Of a DNA stretch of 5,257 bases, positions 1 through 4,958 are shown piece by piece. This DNA comes from F1-60-MAGs149 sp044369995 (GTDB lineage Bacteria; Actinomycetota; Thermoleophilia; Gaiellales; F1-60-MAGs149): contig JBILWG010000141.1 of assembly GCA_044369995.1 (NCBI GenBank), forward strand, positions 1 through 5,257. The letters are read 5' to 3'. The notes beneath the pieces are model-generated. The model had not been told where the DNA came from. It made no database searches and worked only from the letters and a program-made list of their open reading frames with translations. A program made the position numbers and the translations under genes. The first letter of the stretch is position 1, and each line of letters opens with the position of its first letter.

Positions 1-693
1 CGGCGCCGCACGGAGCAGCTGGTGGATCGCGTCGCCGAGGTGCAGCTGCCCACGATCTACGGCGACTTCACGGCGATTGGCTACCAGGAGAAGCTGGCCG
101 ATAAGCAGCACCTCGCCCTGGTCTACGGCGAGGTCGCAGGGAAGCAGGATGTGCTGGTGCGTGTGCATTCCGAGTGTCTGACCGGCGACGTGTTCCACTC
201 GCTGCGCTGCGATTGCGGCGATCAGCTCGACAGCGCCATGCAGCAGGTCGTCGACGCCGGTAGTGGTGTCGTGCTCTATATGGCGCAGGAGGGGCGCGGT
301 ATCGGCCTCCTCAACAAGCTTCGCGCCTACGAACTGCAGGAGCAGGGCCGCGACACCGTCGAGGCCAACTTGGAGCTCGGCTTCATGGACGATCAGCGCG
401 AGTACGGCATCGGCGCGCAGATCCTGTCCGATCTGGGCCTCTCCACGATCAAGATCCTCACGAACAACCCGCGCAAGATCATCGGCCTCGAGGGCTATGG
501 CCTGAAGGTCACCGAGCAGATGCCGATTGTGTTCGCTCCGGGCGAGCACAACGAGAAGTACCTCGCCGCGAAGCGCGAGAAGCTCGGCCACTCGCTGCAT
601 CACCAGCACATCAAGCCGGCAGACTCCTTGCCGGGTGAGCCTCCCCGTCTGGTCGATCCGGCTGCTGGGGAGACGGCGGGCGCGCAGCAGTGA
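1..693 (+). CDS. ribA: GTP cyclohydrolase II, 3' part of ribA or a ribBA fusion (partial at window start)
   Basis: Catalyses the first committed step of riboflavin synthesis: GTP to 2,5-diamino-6-ribosylamino-4(3H)-pyrimidinone 5'-phosphate, releasing formate and pyrophosphate; cytosolic. Counting from the GTG at 22, the zinc-site cysteines are C52, C63 and C65 (HSECLTGD...LRCDCG). QEGRGIGL is at 89-96, Y103 lies in RAYELQ, R126 in DDQREY, and TNNPRK at 147-152. These line up with E. coli RibA C54/C65/C67, Y105 and R128. The frame is already open from base 1, and the upstream residues RRRTEQLV resemble the linker after a RibB domain. The true start is therefore probably outside the window and the protein probably a RibBA fusion (inference); GTG 22 would be the start only for a stand-alone RibA. 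The last ~28 residues (HQHIKPADSLPG onward) are a Pro/Gly/Ala-rich tail beyond the family core. The stop overlaps the ribH start in GTGA, suggesting translational coupling. Confidence 0.95.
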   Translation, partial: RRRTEQLVDRVAEVQLPTIYGDFTAIGYQEKLADKQHLALVYGEVAGKQDVLVRVHSECLTGDVFHSLRCDCGDQLDSAMQQVVDAGSGVVLYMAQEGRGIGLLNKLRAYELQEQGRDTVEANLELGFMDDQREYGIGAQILSDLGLSTIKILTNNPRKIIGLEGYGLKVTEQMPIVFAPGEHNEKYLAAKREKLGHSLHHQHIKPADSLPGEPPRLVDPAAGETAGAQQ

Positions 694-1193
694 CCGCGCC
701 CGACGCCGCGGGGACCATCTCCGCGCCGGCCGGTTCCCAGCGCATCGAGCCCGTCGGTCTGGCTGGGGGCACACGCGTCGCGATCGTGGCGGCGGAGTAT
801 CACACCGATATCGTGCAGCCGCTCGTCGACGGCGCGGTCGCCGAGTGCCTTGAGCGCGGGGTGGGCGAGGGGCACATCTCGATCATCCCGATTCCGGGTG
901 CCTTCGAGGTCGGTCTGGCTGCCCAGCATTGCGCGCAGAATGGCTACGACGCCGTGATCGCGTTGGCCTGCGTGATCCGCGGCGACACGCCGCACTTCGA
1001 GTACGTCTGCAACGAGGCGGCGCGCGGCGTCGCCGACGCGGGCCTCAAGACCGGTGTCCCGATCGCCTTCGGCGTTCTCACGGTCGAGACGCACCAGCAG
1101 GCCGTTGATCGCATCGGCGGCAGCGAGGGGCATAAGGGTCGTGAGGCGGCGGGCGCCGCCCTCGGCCTGTTGGCCACGCTGCGCGCGATCTGA
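690..1193 (+). CDS. ribH: 6,7-dimethyl-8-ribityllumazine synthase
   Basis: Condenses 5-amino-6-ribitylamino-uracil with 3,4-dihydroxy-2-butanone 4-phosphate to give lumazine, the direct precursor of riboflavin. The family forms pentamers or 60-subunit capsids in the cytosol. The 167-residue protein shows the whole core: RVAIVAAEYHTDIV (29-42), where a Tyr (Y37) takes the place of the usual aromatic Phe/Trp that stacks on the substrate; PGAFEV (69-74); ALACVIRGDTPHFEYV (91-106) with the catalytic His H102; TGVPIAFGVLT (121-131); and GHKGREAA (147-154) near the phosphate site. Residues 1-26 are a Pro/Ala/Gly-rich extension not needed for the fold, but no better start codon is visible. GTG 690 overlaps the upstream TGA by 4 bases, with a GGCGGG stretch (675-680) as a possible weak ribosome site. 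It is the last gene of the riboflavin operon in this window; the next gene is convergent. Confidence 0.96.
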   Translation: MTAPDAAGTISAPAGSQRIEPVGLAGGTRVAIVAAEYHTDIVQPLVDGAVAECLERGVGEGHISIIPIPGAFEVGLAAQHCAQNGYDAVIALACVIRGDTPHFEYVCNEAARGVADAGLKTGVPIAFGVLTVETHQQAVDRIGGSEGHKGREAAGAALGLLATLRAI

Positions 1194-1292
1194 CGCCCCA
1201 GCCGTCGACGACCCGGTGCGGCCGGACTGTGACGCACGCGCGCAGCCGCCGCGTGGATCGTCACGTGCCTCCAGGACCCCTCGAGTCGCAGC

Positions 1293-1324
1293 CGGACAAG
1301 CTGGGCCCGGGCCCATGGTGTCAG
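1293..1324. repeat. Palindromic intergenic repeat, copy 1 (degenerate left arm)
   Basis: The centre, TGGGCCCGGGCCCA at 1302-1315, is a perfect 14-bp palindrome. The right half (gggcccatggtgtcag, 1309-1324) differs from the right half of copy 2 at one base in 16. The left half (cggacaagctgggccc, 1293-1308) pairs with the right half at 12 of 16 positions, so the outer ctgaca/tgtcag arm has decayed on the left. It starts 100 bases after the ribH stop. Possible roles are a dispersed repeat, a bidirectional transcription terminator, or a protein-binding palindrome; the sequence alone does not decide. Confidence 0.65.
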
Positions 1325-1473
1325 TCCAGAGTGGTAACGATGCATGCGGCGTGCGCGCGTCGGGGTGTCAGGGAGCGGACCGGCCGCGCGTCGCGGGTGC
1401 GCAGATCGGAGATACGTGGCACAGCATCGCGCGCTTACGTGCGAAGCGAGACGCACAGCGTGACGGGTGGCGA

Positions 1474-1505
1474 CTGACAGGATGGGCCCGGGCCCATCGT
1501 GTCAG
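1474..1505. repeat. Palindromic intergenic repeat, copy 2 (near-perfect 32-bp palindrome)
   Basis: Left half ctgacaggatgggccc (1474-1489) and right half gggcccatcgtgtcag (1490-1505) are reverse complements at 15 of 16 positions; only the seventh pair from the outside fails. This is far beyond chance even in GC-rich DNA, because the outer arms ctgaca/tgtcag are not GC-only. It lies 61 bases beyond the rpmB stop. In RNA from either strand it would form a strong hairpin, so it could terminate both converging transcripts. It shares its right half with copy 1, which makes it a repeat family and not a single terminator. Confidence 0.75.
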
Positions 1506-1514
1506 GCGCGCGTG

Positions 1515-1532
1515 GTTGCGGCACGCCGCAAC
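1515..1532 (-). terminator. Hairpin downstream of rpmB, possible terminator
   Basis: GTTGCGGC (1515-1522) and GCCGCAAC (1525-1532) are perfect reverse complements separated by two bases, giving about a 7-bp stem with a 4-base loop. It lies 34 bases beyond the rpmB stop. No U-tract follows, so its action as a terminator is inferred from position. The 1474-1505 palindrome comes next in the direction of rpmB transcription. Confidence 0.35.
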
Positions 1533-1566
1533 GCGAGGGTCCGACCGATGCGCAGAGGGCGCTCGC

Positions 1567-1758
1567 CTAGAGCGCGCGCTGCACTTTGCCGGCCTTGAGG
1601 CAGCGCGTGCAGACGTAGGCTCGAACGGCGACGCCGTTCTTGAGGATGCGCAGCTTCTGCAGGTTCGCGTCGAAGCGGCGCTTCGTGGCGATCATGGAGT
1701 GGCTGCGGTTATTGCCGAAGGAAGGACCACGGCCACAGGAAGAGCAGATGCGCGACAT
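1567..1758 (-). CDS. rpmB: 50S ribosomal protein L28, zinc-ribbon (C+) form
   Basis: Structural protein of the large ribosomal subunit, 63 residues, the usual length for short bacterial L28. It begins MSRICSSCGRGP and carries NNRSHSMIATKRRF at 16-29, the L28 signature region. It ends in a second zinc knuckle, YVCTRCLKAGKV (48-59). C5, C8, C50 and C53 form two CxxC pairs, so this is the zinc-binding C+ version, not the cysteine-free paralogue some actinobacteria induce on zinc starvation. The frame is open upstream for 49 more codons, but that part is non-conserved, so ATG at 1758 is chosen. No Shine-Dalgarno sequence precedes it; a promoter at 1766-1794 places the transcript start at or just before the ATG, suggesting a leaderless mRNA. 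It is divergent from a DAK2-domain gene, an arrangement familiar from actinobacteria. Confidence 0.97.
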   Translation of the reverse strand: MSRICSSCGRGPSFGNNRSHSMIATKRRFDANLQKLRILKNGVAVRAYVCTRCLKAGKVQRAL

Positions 1759-1765
1759 GGGCGGA

Positions 1766-1794
1766 AGTATGCTGGTTCCACCCGATCCTCGCAA
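1766..1794 (-). promoter_or_regulatory. Predicted sigma70-type promoter of rpmB, leaderless
   Basis: On the minus strand, TTGCGA (1794-1789; 4/6 to TTGACA) and CATACT (1771-1766; 4/6 to TATAAT) are separated by exactly 17 bases. Counting 6-7 bases from the -10 puts the transcript start at about 1759-1760, next to the ATG at 1758. The lack of any purine-rich ribosome site before that ATG agrees with this. Each hexamer alone is only moderate. Confidence 0.5.
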
Positions 1795-1813
1795 ACGAGA
1801 ACCGTCAGCCGTC

Positions 1814-3535
1814 GTGTCGCACCCGCCTCTGCCACAGCCACTCTCGCTCGCCCTCGGCGCCCGCGCGCGCCTGGCAGGCGAACGCGAGCACCTGAACGCG
1901 ATCAACGTCTACCCGGTCGCTGATGGTGACACCGGTTCGAACCTGCTCGCCACCGTCGATGCAGTTGTCTCGGCACTCCGGGTCGGCGGTGAGGACCCGG
2001 CGCGGCTTGCCGCCGACGCCGCGCTGCTCGGCGCCCGCGGCAACAGCGGCACGATCCTGTCGGCGTTCGTGCGCGCCGCGCTGCTCTCGCTGACGACGCC
2101 CGTCGATGGTCCCGCCGTCTCCGCCGCCCTGGCCGCCGGCGCCGATGCGGCCTATGCGGCGGTGCCGCAGCCCGTTGAAGGGACCATGCTGACCGTCGCT
2201 CGCGCAGCGGCTGCTGCCAGCATCGGCGCGTCACCTTCGGCAGCACTGACGAGCGCGCTCGATGGTGCGCGCGTCGCGCTCGAGGAGACACCGACGCAAC
2301 TCGAGCAGCTCGGGGCAGCCGGCGTGGTCGACGCGGGGGCAGCGGGCATCGTGGCCATCCTCGAGGGGCTCGTCGCCGCGCTGACAGGCGAGGAGGTGGT
2401 CGACGCAGGAGCGCTCGAGCTGGCGCCGATCGCGCACGTGCACGACCCCACCAGTCGCTACCGCTGGTGCGTCGGCTTCGTGCTGCGTGGCGCCGATCCC
2501 GCGGCGGTGCGCACGGCCGCAGCCGACTGGGGCGACTCAGTCGTGGTCGTCGGCGATGCCGAACTGGCCCGCGTGCACGTGCACGTGGACGATGCGGAGG
2601 CCACGCTGGCCAGCGCTGCGCTGCTCGGTGACGTGTCGGAGCCGGCGATCTCCGACATGCACGCGGGCATCCGCGAGGCGACGGCGCGTCGCACCGGCGG
2701 CGCCGCGATCGTCTACGACTCGACGGCGGATCTCCCCGTGCCGGATCGCGACAACTGGCAGATGGTGCCGCTGACGGTGCACTTCGGCGACGAGGAGCTG
2801 CGGGACTACGTGGACCTCGACGCGGATCGCTTCTACGCGCGCCTGCAGACCTCTGCCGTGCATCCCCGCACCTCGCAGCCATCGCCAGGTGCGTTCGCTG
2901 CGGTGTATCGCGACCTGCTGCGCCAGCACGATCACGTCGTCTCGATCCACATCTCGTCGAAGCTCAGTGGCACGTGGTCGTCGGCGCAGGCGGCGGCGCG
3001 CGACTTTCCGGATCAGATCACGGTGATCGACAGCCGCGCCGTCTCGATGCCGCTCGCTCTGGCCGTCATGCGCGCACAGCAGGCGCTCGATGAAGGCGTG
3101 CCGCCGTCCGAGCTGCCGGCGGTGGTCGAGCGGATGGGTACACGCGGCGACTGCCTGTTCAGCGTGCCGACGCTCGAGTATCTGCAGCGAGGTGGCCGTA
3201 TTGGCCGGGCGCAGGCGCTCGTCGGCTCGCTGCTCGGGGTGCGGCCGCTGCTGGCGATCGAGGACGGCGAGGTCGTCCCGGCGGGCAAGGTGCGCGGCGC
3301 GGAGCGGGTGCTGCCCGCCCTCGTGGACGAGTTCTGTCGACGGTCAGCACCCTATCCGGAGATCGATGTGGCGATCGGTCATGCGGCGGATCCAGCCGCG
3401 GCGGCGGAGCTCGAGGCGCTGGTGCGGGCGTCGCGCACGGGTATCCGCTCGGTCCGGGTGCTCACACTGGGCGCAGTGATCGGAGCCCACGCGGGCCCGG
3501 GCGCGCTCGGTCTGGCCTACGTCGCGTTGGACTGA
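1814..3535 (+). CDS. DAK2-DegV fusion: FakA-like fatty acid kinase joined to a FakB-like fatty-acid-binding domain
   Basis: Predicted cytosolic enzyme of 573 residues that phosphorylates a bound fatty acid. Residues ~10-190 are a DAK2 (DhaL-like, ATP-binding) domain with NVYPVADGDTGSN at 31-43 (metal-binding D37 and D39), GARGNSGT at 73-80, EGTMLTV at 122-128 and VVDAGAAG at 171-178. Residues ~214-285 match the FakA middle domain: YRWCVGFVL, GDSVVVVGD, then VHVHVDD. C219, H255 and H257 sit where FakA binds zinc. Residues ~297-573 are a full DegV domain: AIVYDSTADLP, TSQPSPGAF (353-361), ISSKLSGTWSSA (380-391), LEYLQRGGRIG (454-464) and LLGVRPLL. In Firmicutes, FakA and FakB are separate proteins. 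Start choice: GTG 1814 is favoured because third positions become GC-rich only from there; the upstream stretch from ATG 1769 has ordinary third positions and overlaps the rpmB promoter, and ATGs at 1748 or earlier run into rpmB. The kinase-DegV fusion is certain; fatty acid as substrate is inferred. Confidence 0.9.
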   Translation: MSHPPLPQPLSLALGARARLAGEREHLNAINVYPVADGDTGSNLLATVDAVVSALRVGGEDPARLAADAALLGARGNSGTILSAFVRAALLSLTTPVDGPAVSAALAAGADAAYAAVPQPVEGTMLTVARAAAAASIGASPSAALTSALDGARVALEETPTQLEQLGAAGVVDAGAAGIVAILEGLVAALTGEEVVDAGALELAPIAHVHDPTSRYRWCVGFVLRGADPAAVRTAAADWGDSVVVVGDAELARVHVHVDDAEATLASAALLGDVSEPAISDMHAGIREATARRTGGAAIVYDSTADLPVPDRDNWQMVPLTVHFGDEELRDYVDLDADRFYARLQTSAVHPRTSQPSPGAFAAVYRDLLRQHDHVVSIHISSKLSGTWSSAQAAARDFPDQITVIDSRAVSMPLALAVMRAQQALDEGVPPSELPAVVERMGTRGDCLFSVPTLEYLQRGGRIGRAQALVGSLLGVRPLLAIEDGEVVPAGKVRGAERVLPALVDEFCRRSAPYPEIDVAIGHAADPAAAAELEALVRASRTGIRSVRVLTLGAVIGAHAGPGALGLAYVALD

Positions 3536-3606
3536 TCGTCGGCTGCGGCCTGGGCGGCCTTGCGCTGGCGATGCTCGGACACGAGACGCGTGCCCTGGAC
3601 GACCGC

Positions 3607-3699
3607 TCAACCCGGCCCGTAGACGGGACGCTTGAGGATGGTGGTGACGACTGCCAGCACGATCCAGGCGATCACGAGGGCTGGGATCCACCAGGGCAT
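3607..3699 (-). CDS. Candidate 30-residue single-pass membrane microprotein
   Basis: The frame from ATG 3699 encodes MPWWIPALVIAWIVLAVV, then TTILKRPVYGPG and TGA. That is a hydrophobic segment at ~3-22 followed by a short basic tail (K23, R24), the layout of a small inner-membrane protein with its C-terminus in the cytosol. 26 of 30 sense codons end in G or C, as in the neighbouring real genes. A weak GAGGG lies very close to the ATG, and a minus-strand TATAAC (3748-3743) could be a -10. After the TGA the same frame stays open for 29 more codons to a TAG at 3517-3519, with GC-rich third positions and a charged, helical-looking sequence (SEHRQRKAAQAAADDQS). The original gene may therefore have been about 60 codons and be interrupted here. 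No family is recognised; it could still be chance. Confidence 0.4.
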   Translation of the reverse strand: MPWWIPALVIAWIVLAVVTTILKRPVYGPG

Positions 3700-3720
3700 G
3701 CCCTCACGCTATCAGGGCGG

Positions 3721-3750
3721 TTGGGGGATCGAGGGCCAAAATGTTATAGT
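3721..3750 (+). promoter_or_regulatory. Extended -10 promoter driving the small-protein/methyltransferase operon, leaderless
   Basis: TGTTATAGT at 3742-3750 is an extended -10 (TGn followed by TATAGT, 5/6 to consensus), in a short AT-rich island that stands out in this GC-rich window. TTGGGG at 3721-3726 is a weak -35 (3/6) at 18 bases spacing. The -10 ends 7 bases before the ATG at 3758, so the transcript should begin at 3757 or 3758, giving a leaderless mRNA. The opposite strand reads TATAAC (3748-3743) at the same spot, so the site might also fire leftward. Confidence 0.65.
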
Positions 3751-3757
3751 GCGCAAC

Positions 3758-4063
3758 ATGAGCGAATATCAGATCACCTACTGGCGCGACATCCCGTCCA
3801 TGGTCATGGCTCGCGAGGGCGACGAGACGGCCCGGGCCCAGCTCGAGCAACGCTTCCAGGAGGCGATCGACGAGGCCGCCATGCGCCTCGGCGAGTCCGA
3901 CGCCGACGCCTACATGGAAGGCTGGCGCAAGGGCGACTGGACGGCCGCCGAGGGCGCGCCCGCCGACGTGGCCGATCGCGTCGTCAAGGAGCTCGAGGCC
4001 GAGCTCTCCGCTGAGCGTCTCACGGCACTGCTCGACGAGCTGGGCCCGGCCCAGGAGGCATGA
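3758..4063 (+). CDS. PF13769-like ('virulence factor' domain) small protein
   Basis: 101 residues, acidic, helical, without a signal peptide or membrane segment. The N-terminus ITYWRDIPSMV (6-16), followed by RFQEAIDEAAMRLG (32-45) and DAYMEGWRKGDW (50-61), matches from memory the pattern of the Pfam 'Virulence_fact' family (PF13769): YWRDIP, then ERF-AID-AAM, then an aromatic DAY--W-R segment. The C-terminal part (68-97) is a Glu/Ala/Leu-rich helix. No biochemical function is known to me. Homologues, as I recall, often sit beside homocysteine methyltransferase, MTHFR-like and corrinoid genes in alphaproteobacteria and actinobacteria, which fits the next gene here. ATG 3758 is chosen because conservation begins at it and the extended -10 lies just upstream; earlier in-frame starts cross the promoter. 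It ends one base before the next start, so the two are co-transcribed and probably translationally coupled. Family fairly sure, function open. Confidence 0.85.
   Translation: MSEYQITYWRDIPSMVMAREGDETARAQLEQRFQEAIDEAAMRLGESDADAYMEGWRKGDWTAAEGAPADVADRVVKELEAELSAERLTALLDELGPAQEA
4053..4058 (+). promoter_or_regulatory. Consensus Shine-Dalgarno for the methyltransferase, abutting a small inverted repeat
   Basis: AGGAGG lies 6 bases before the ATG at 4065, the best ribosome site in the window and inside the end of the upstream gene. Its first two bases belong to the inverted repeat CTGGGCC-C-GGCCCAG (4040-4054), which could pair as a 5-bp stem with a 5-base loop. A ribosome finishing the upstream gene would melt it, consistent with coupling. 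Confidence 0.8.
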
Positions 4064-4064
4064 C

Positions 4065-4949
4065 ATGAGCGGCATTCTCGAGACCCTGCAGGGCGGCGGC
4101 CACATCCTCGGCGACGGCGCGATGGGCACCATGCTCCAGGAGGCGGGCCTGACCGACGGCGGCGCGCCCGAGCTGTGGAACGTCGAGCATCCGGAGAAGA
4201 TCGAGGCGATCCTCGAGGCGTACGCCGCTGCCGGTGCGAACCTGATCACGACCTGCACCTTCGGCGGCACCCGTCCGCGTCTGGAGATGCACGATCTGGG
4301 CGACCGCGTCGAGGAGCTCAACAAGGCTGGCGCCGAGGTGGCGCGCAAGGTCGCCGACCGTCATCCGGGCGCGTACGTGCTCGGCGATGTCGGTCCGAGC
4401 GGCGATCTGATGGAGCCGATGGGCACGCTCACGCCCGAGTCCGCGCAGGAGCTCTTCGCTGAGCAGATCCGCGGTCTGGTGGCGGGCGGTGCCGACGCGA
4501 TCCTGATCGAGACGATGAGCGATCTCCAGGAGGTCGAGGCGGCCGTCAACGCGGCCAAGGCCGAGGCGCCCGGACTGCCGATCCTCGCGACGATGTCGTT
4601 CGATACGAACCTGCGCACGATGATGGGCATCAAGCCCGGGCAGGCGGTCGAGGCCATCAGCGCGATGGGCGTCAGCATCATCGGTGCCAACTGCGGGCGC
4701 GGTGTCGACGAGATGCGCACGATCGCCGCCGAGATGGTCGAGGCACGCCCAGCGGGCGTGTTCCTGATGACGCAGTCGAACGCGGGGCTGCCGAAGCTCG
4801 TCGGTGACGAGTTCATCTACGACGGGTCGCCGCAGGTGATGGCCGACTGGGCCGCGGAGATGCGCGAGCTCGGCATCGACGTGATCGGCGCCTGCTGTGG
4901 GTCGACGCCGGAGCACATCGCGGCGATGCGCGACATCGTCCTGGCGTAG
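4065..4949 (+). CDS. Homocysteine S-methyltransferase family protein (stand-alone, zinc-dependent)
   Basis: Predicted to move a methyl group to homocysteine, forming methionine; cytosolic, TIM-barrel fold (PF02574). The 294 residues cover one complete domain, as in the N-terminal module of MetH or in BHMT-like enzymes. Visible motifs: GDGAMGTML (16-24), ITTCTFGG (61-68), GDVGPSGDLMEPMG (107-120), GADAILIETMSD (142-153), ATMSFDTNLRTMMG (175-188), GANCG (207-211), SNAGLP (238-243) and GACCGS (275-280). C210, C277 and C278 are the three zinc-thiolate ligands. No folate- or cobalamin-binding domain is attached, so the methyl donor (methyl-corrinoid protein, betaine, S-methylmethionine or other) cannot be read from the sequence. 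One oddity is C64, where MetH has Asn in TNTF. It is the second gene of an operon with the small PF13769-like protein. Family is certain; donor and exact role are not. Confidence 0.93.
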   Translation: MSGILETLQGGGHILGDGAMGTMLQEAGLTDGGAPELWNVEHPEKIEAILEAYAAAGANLITTCTFGGTRPRLEMHDLGDRVEELNKAGAEVARKVADRHPGAYVLGDVGPSGDLMEPMGTLTPESAQELFAEQIRGLVAGGADAILIETMSDLQEVEAAVNAAKAEAPGLPILATMSFDTNLRTMMGIKPGQAVEAISAMGVSIIGANCGRGVDEMRTIAAEMVEARPAGVFLMTQSNAGLPKLVGDEFIYDGSPQVMADWAAEMRELGIDVIGACCGSTPEHIAAMRDIVLA

Positions 4950-4958
4950 CGACGCCGC

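Larger units (their letters stand above)
1194..1566. other. Gene-free convergent intergenic region with palindromes
   Basis: These 373 bases lie between the 3' ends of ribH and rpmB. Reading frames that cross it are shadows with Arg/Ala/Ser-rich translations and no recognisable domain. It contains two copies of a palindromic element (1293-1324 and 1474-1505) and a third isolated GTGTCAG at 1365-1371. There is also an 8-bp inverted repeat at 1515-1532, a 6-bp stem with 9-base loop at 1235-1255 (CACGCG/CGCGTG) 41 bases after the ribH stop, and a 5-bp stem at 1432-1448 (CGCTT/AAGCG). No T-tract follows any hairpin, so canonical intrinsic terminators are not evident. No tRNA or known RNA element was recognised. 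Confidence 0.75.

Noticed and set aside
600..1316. 238-codon minus-strand open frame antisense to ribH and the end of ribA
   Set aside because: Its translation is Arg/Asp/Gly-rich with no domain, and it mirrors a certain ribH; long antisense frames are expected in GC-rich DNA.
1293..1505. Possible CRISPR or tandem array because of the repeated motif
   Set aside because: Only two full copies, palindromic and 181 bases apart, without regular spacers or cas genes.
1640..1813. N-terminal extension of the DAK2-DegV protein from ATG 1640
   Set aside because: It would run antisense through most of rpmB, and the residues do not resemble DAK2 N-termini.
1054..1923. 289-codon plus-strand frame bridging the intergenic gap
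   Set aside because: It overlaps ribH, rpmB and the DAK2 start in the wrong frame and has a low-complexity Arg/Ala translation; it is not a gene filling the gap.
1902..2882. 326-codon minus-strand open frame inside the DAK2-DegV gene
   Set aside because: Extremely Arg/Pro/Ala-rich shadow of a clearly recognisable coding sequence.
3607..3609. TGA as a selenocysteine codon
   Set aside because: It falls in a short tail with no redox motif, and no selenocysteine insertion hairpin was recognised; an ordinary stop or mutation is simpler.
3829..3841. Further GGCCCGGGCCC palindrome resembling the core of the intergenic repeat
   Set aside because: It lies in codons of the PF13769-like gene, lacks the TGTCAG arms, and such cores arise easily at this base composition.
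3571..4014. 147-codon plus-strand frame overlapping the PF13769-like gene
   Set aside because: Arg/Gly-rich shadow in another frame that crosses the extended -10 promoter; the conserved YWRDIP protein is in a different frame.
4020..4916. 298-codon minus-strand open frame antisense to the methyltransferase
   Set aside because: His/Arg/Asp-rich shadow; the plus strand carries all PF02574 motifs including three zinc cysteines.
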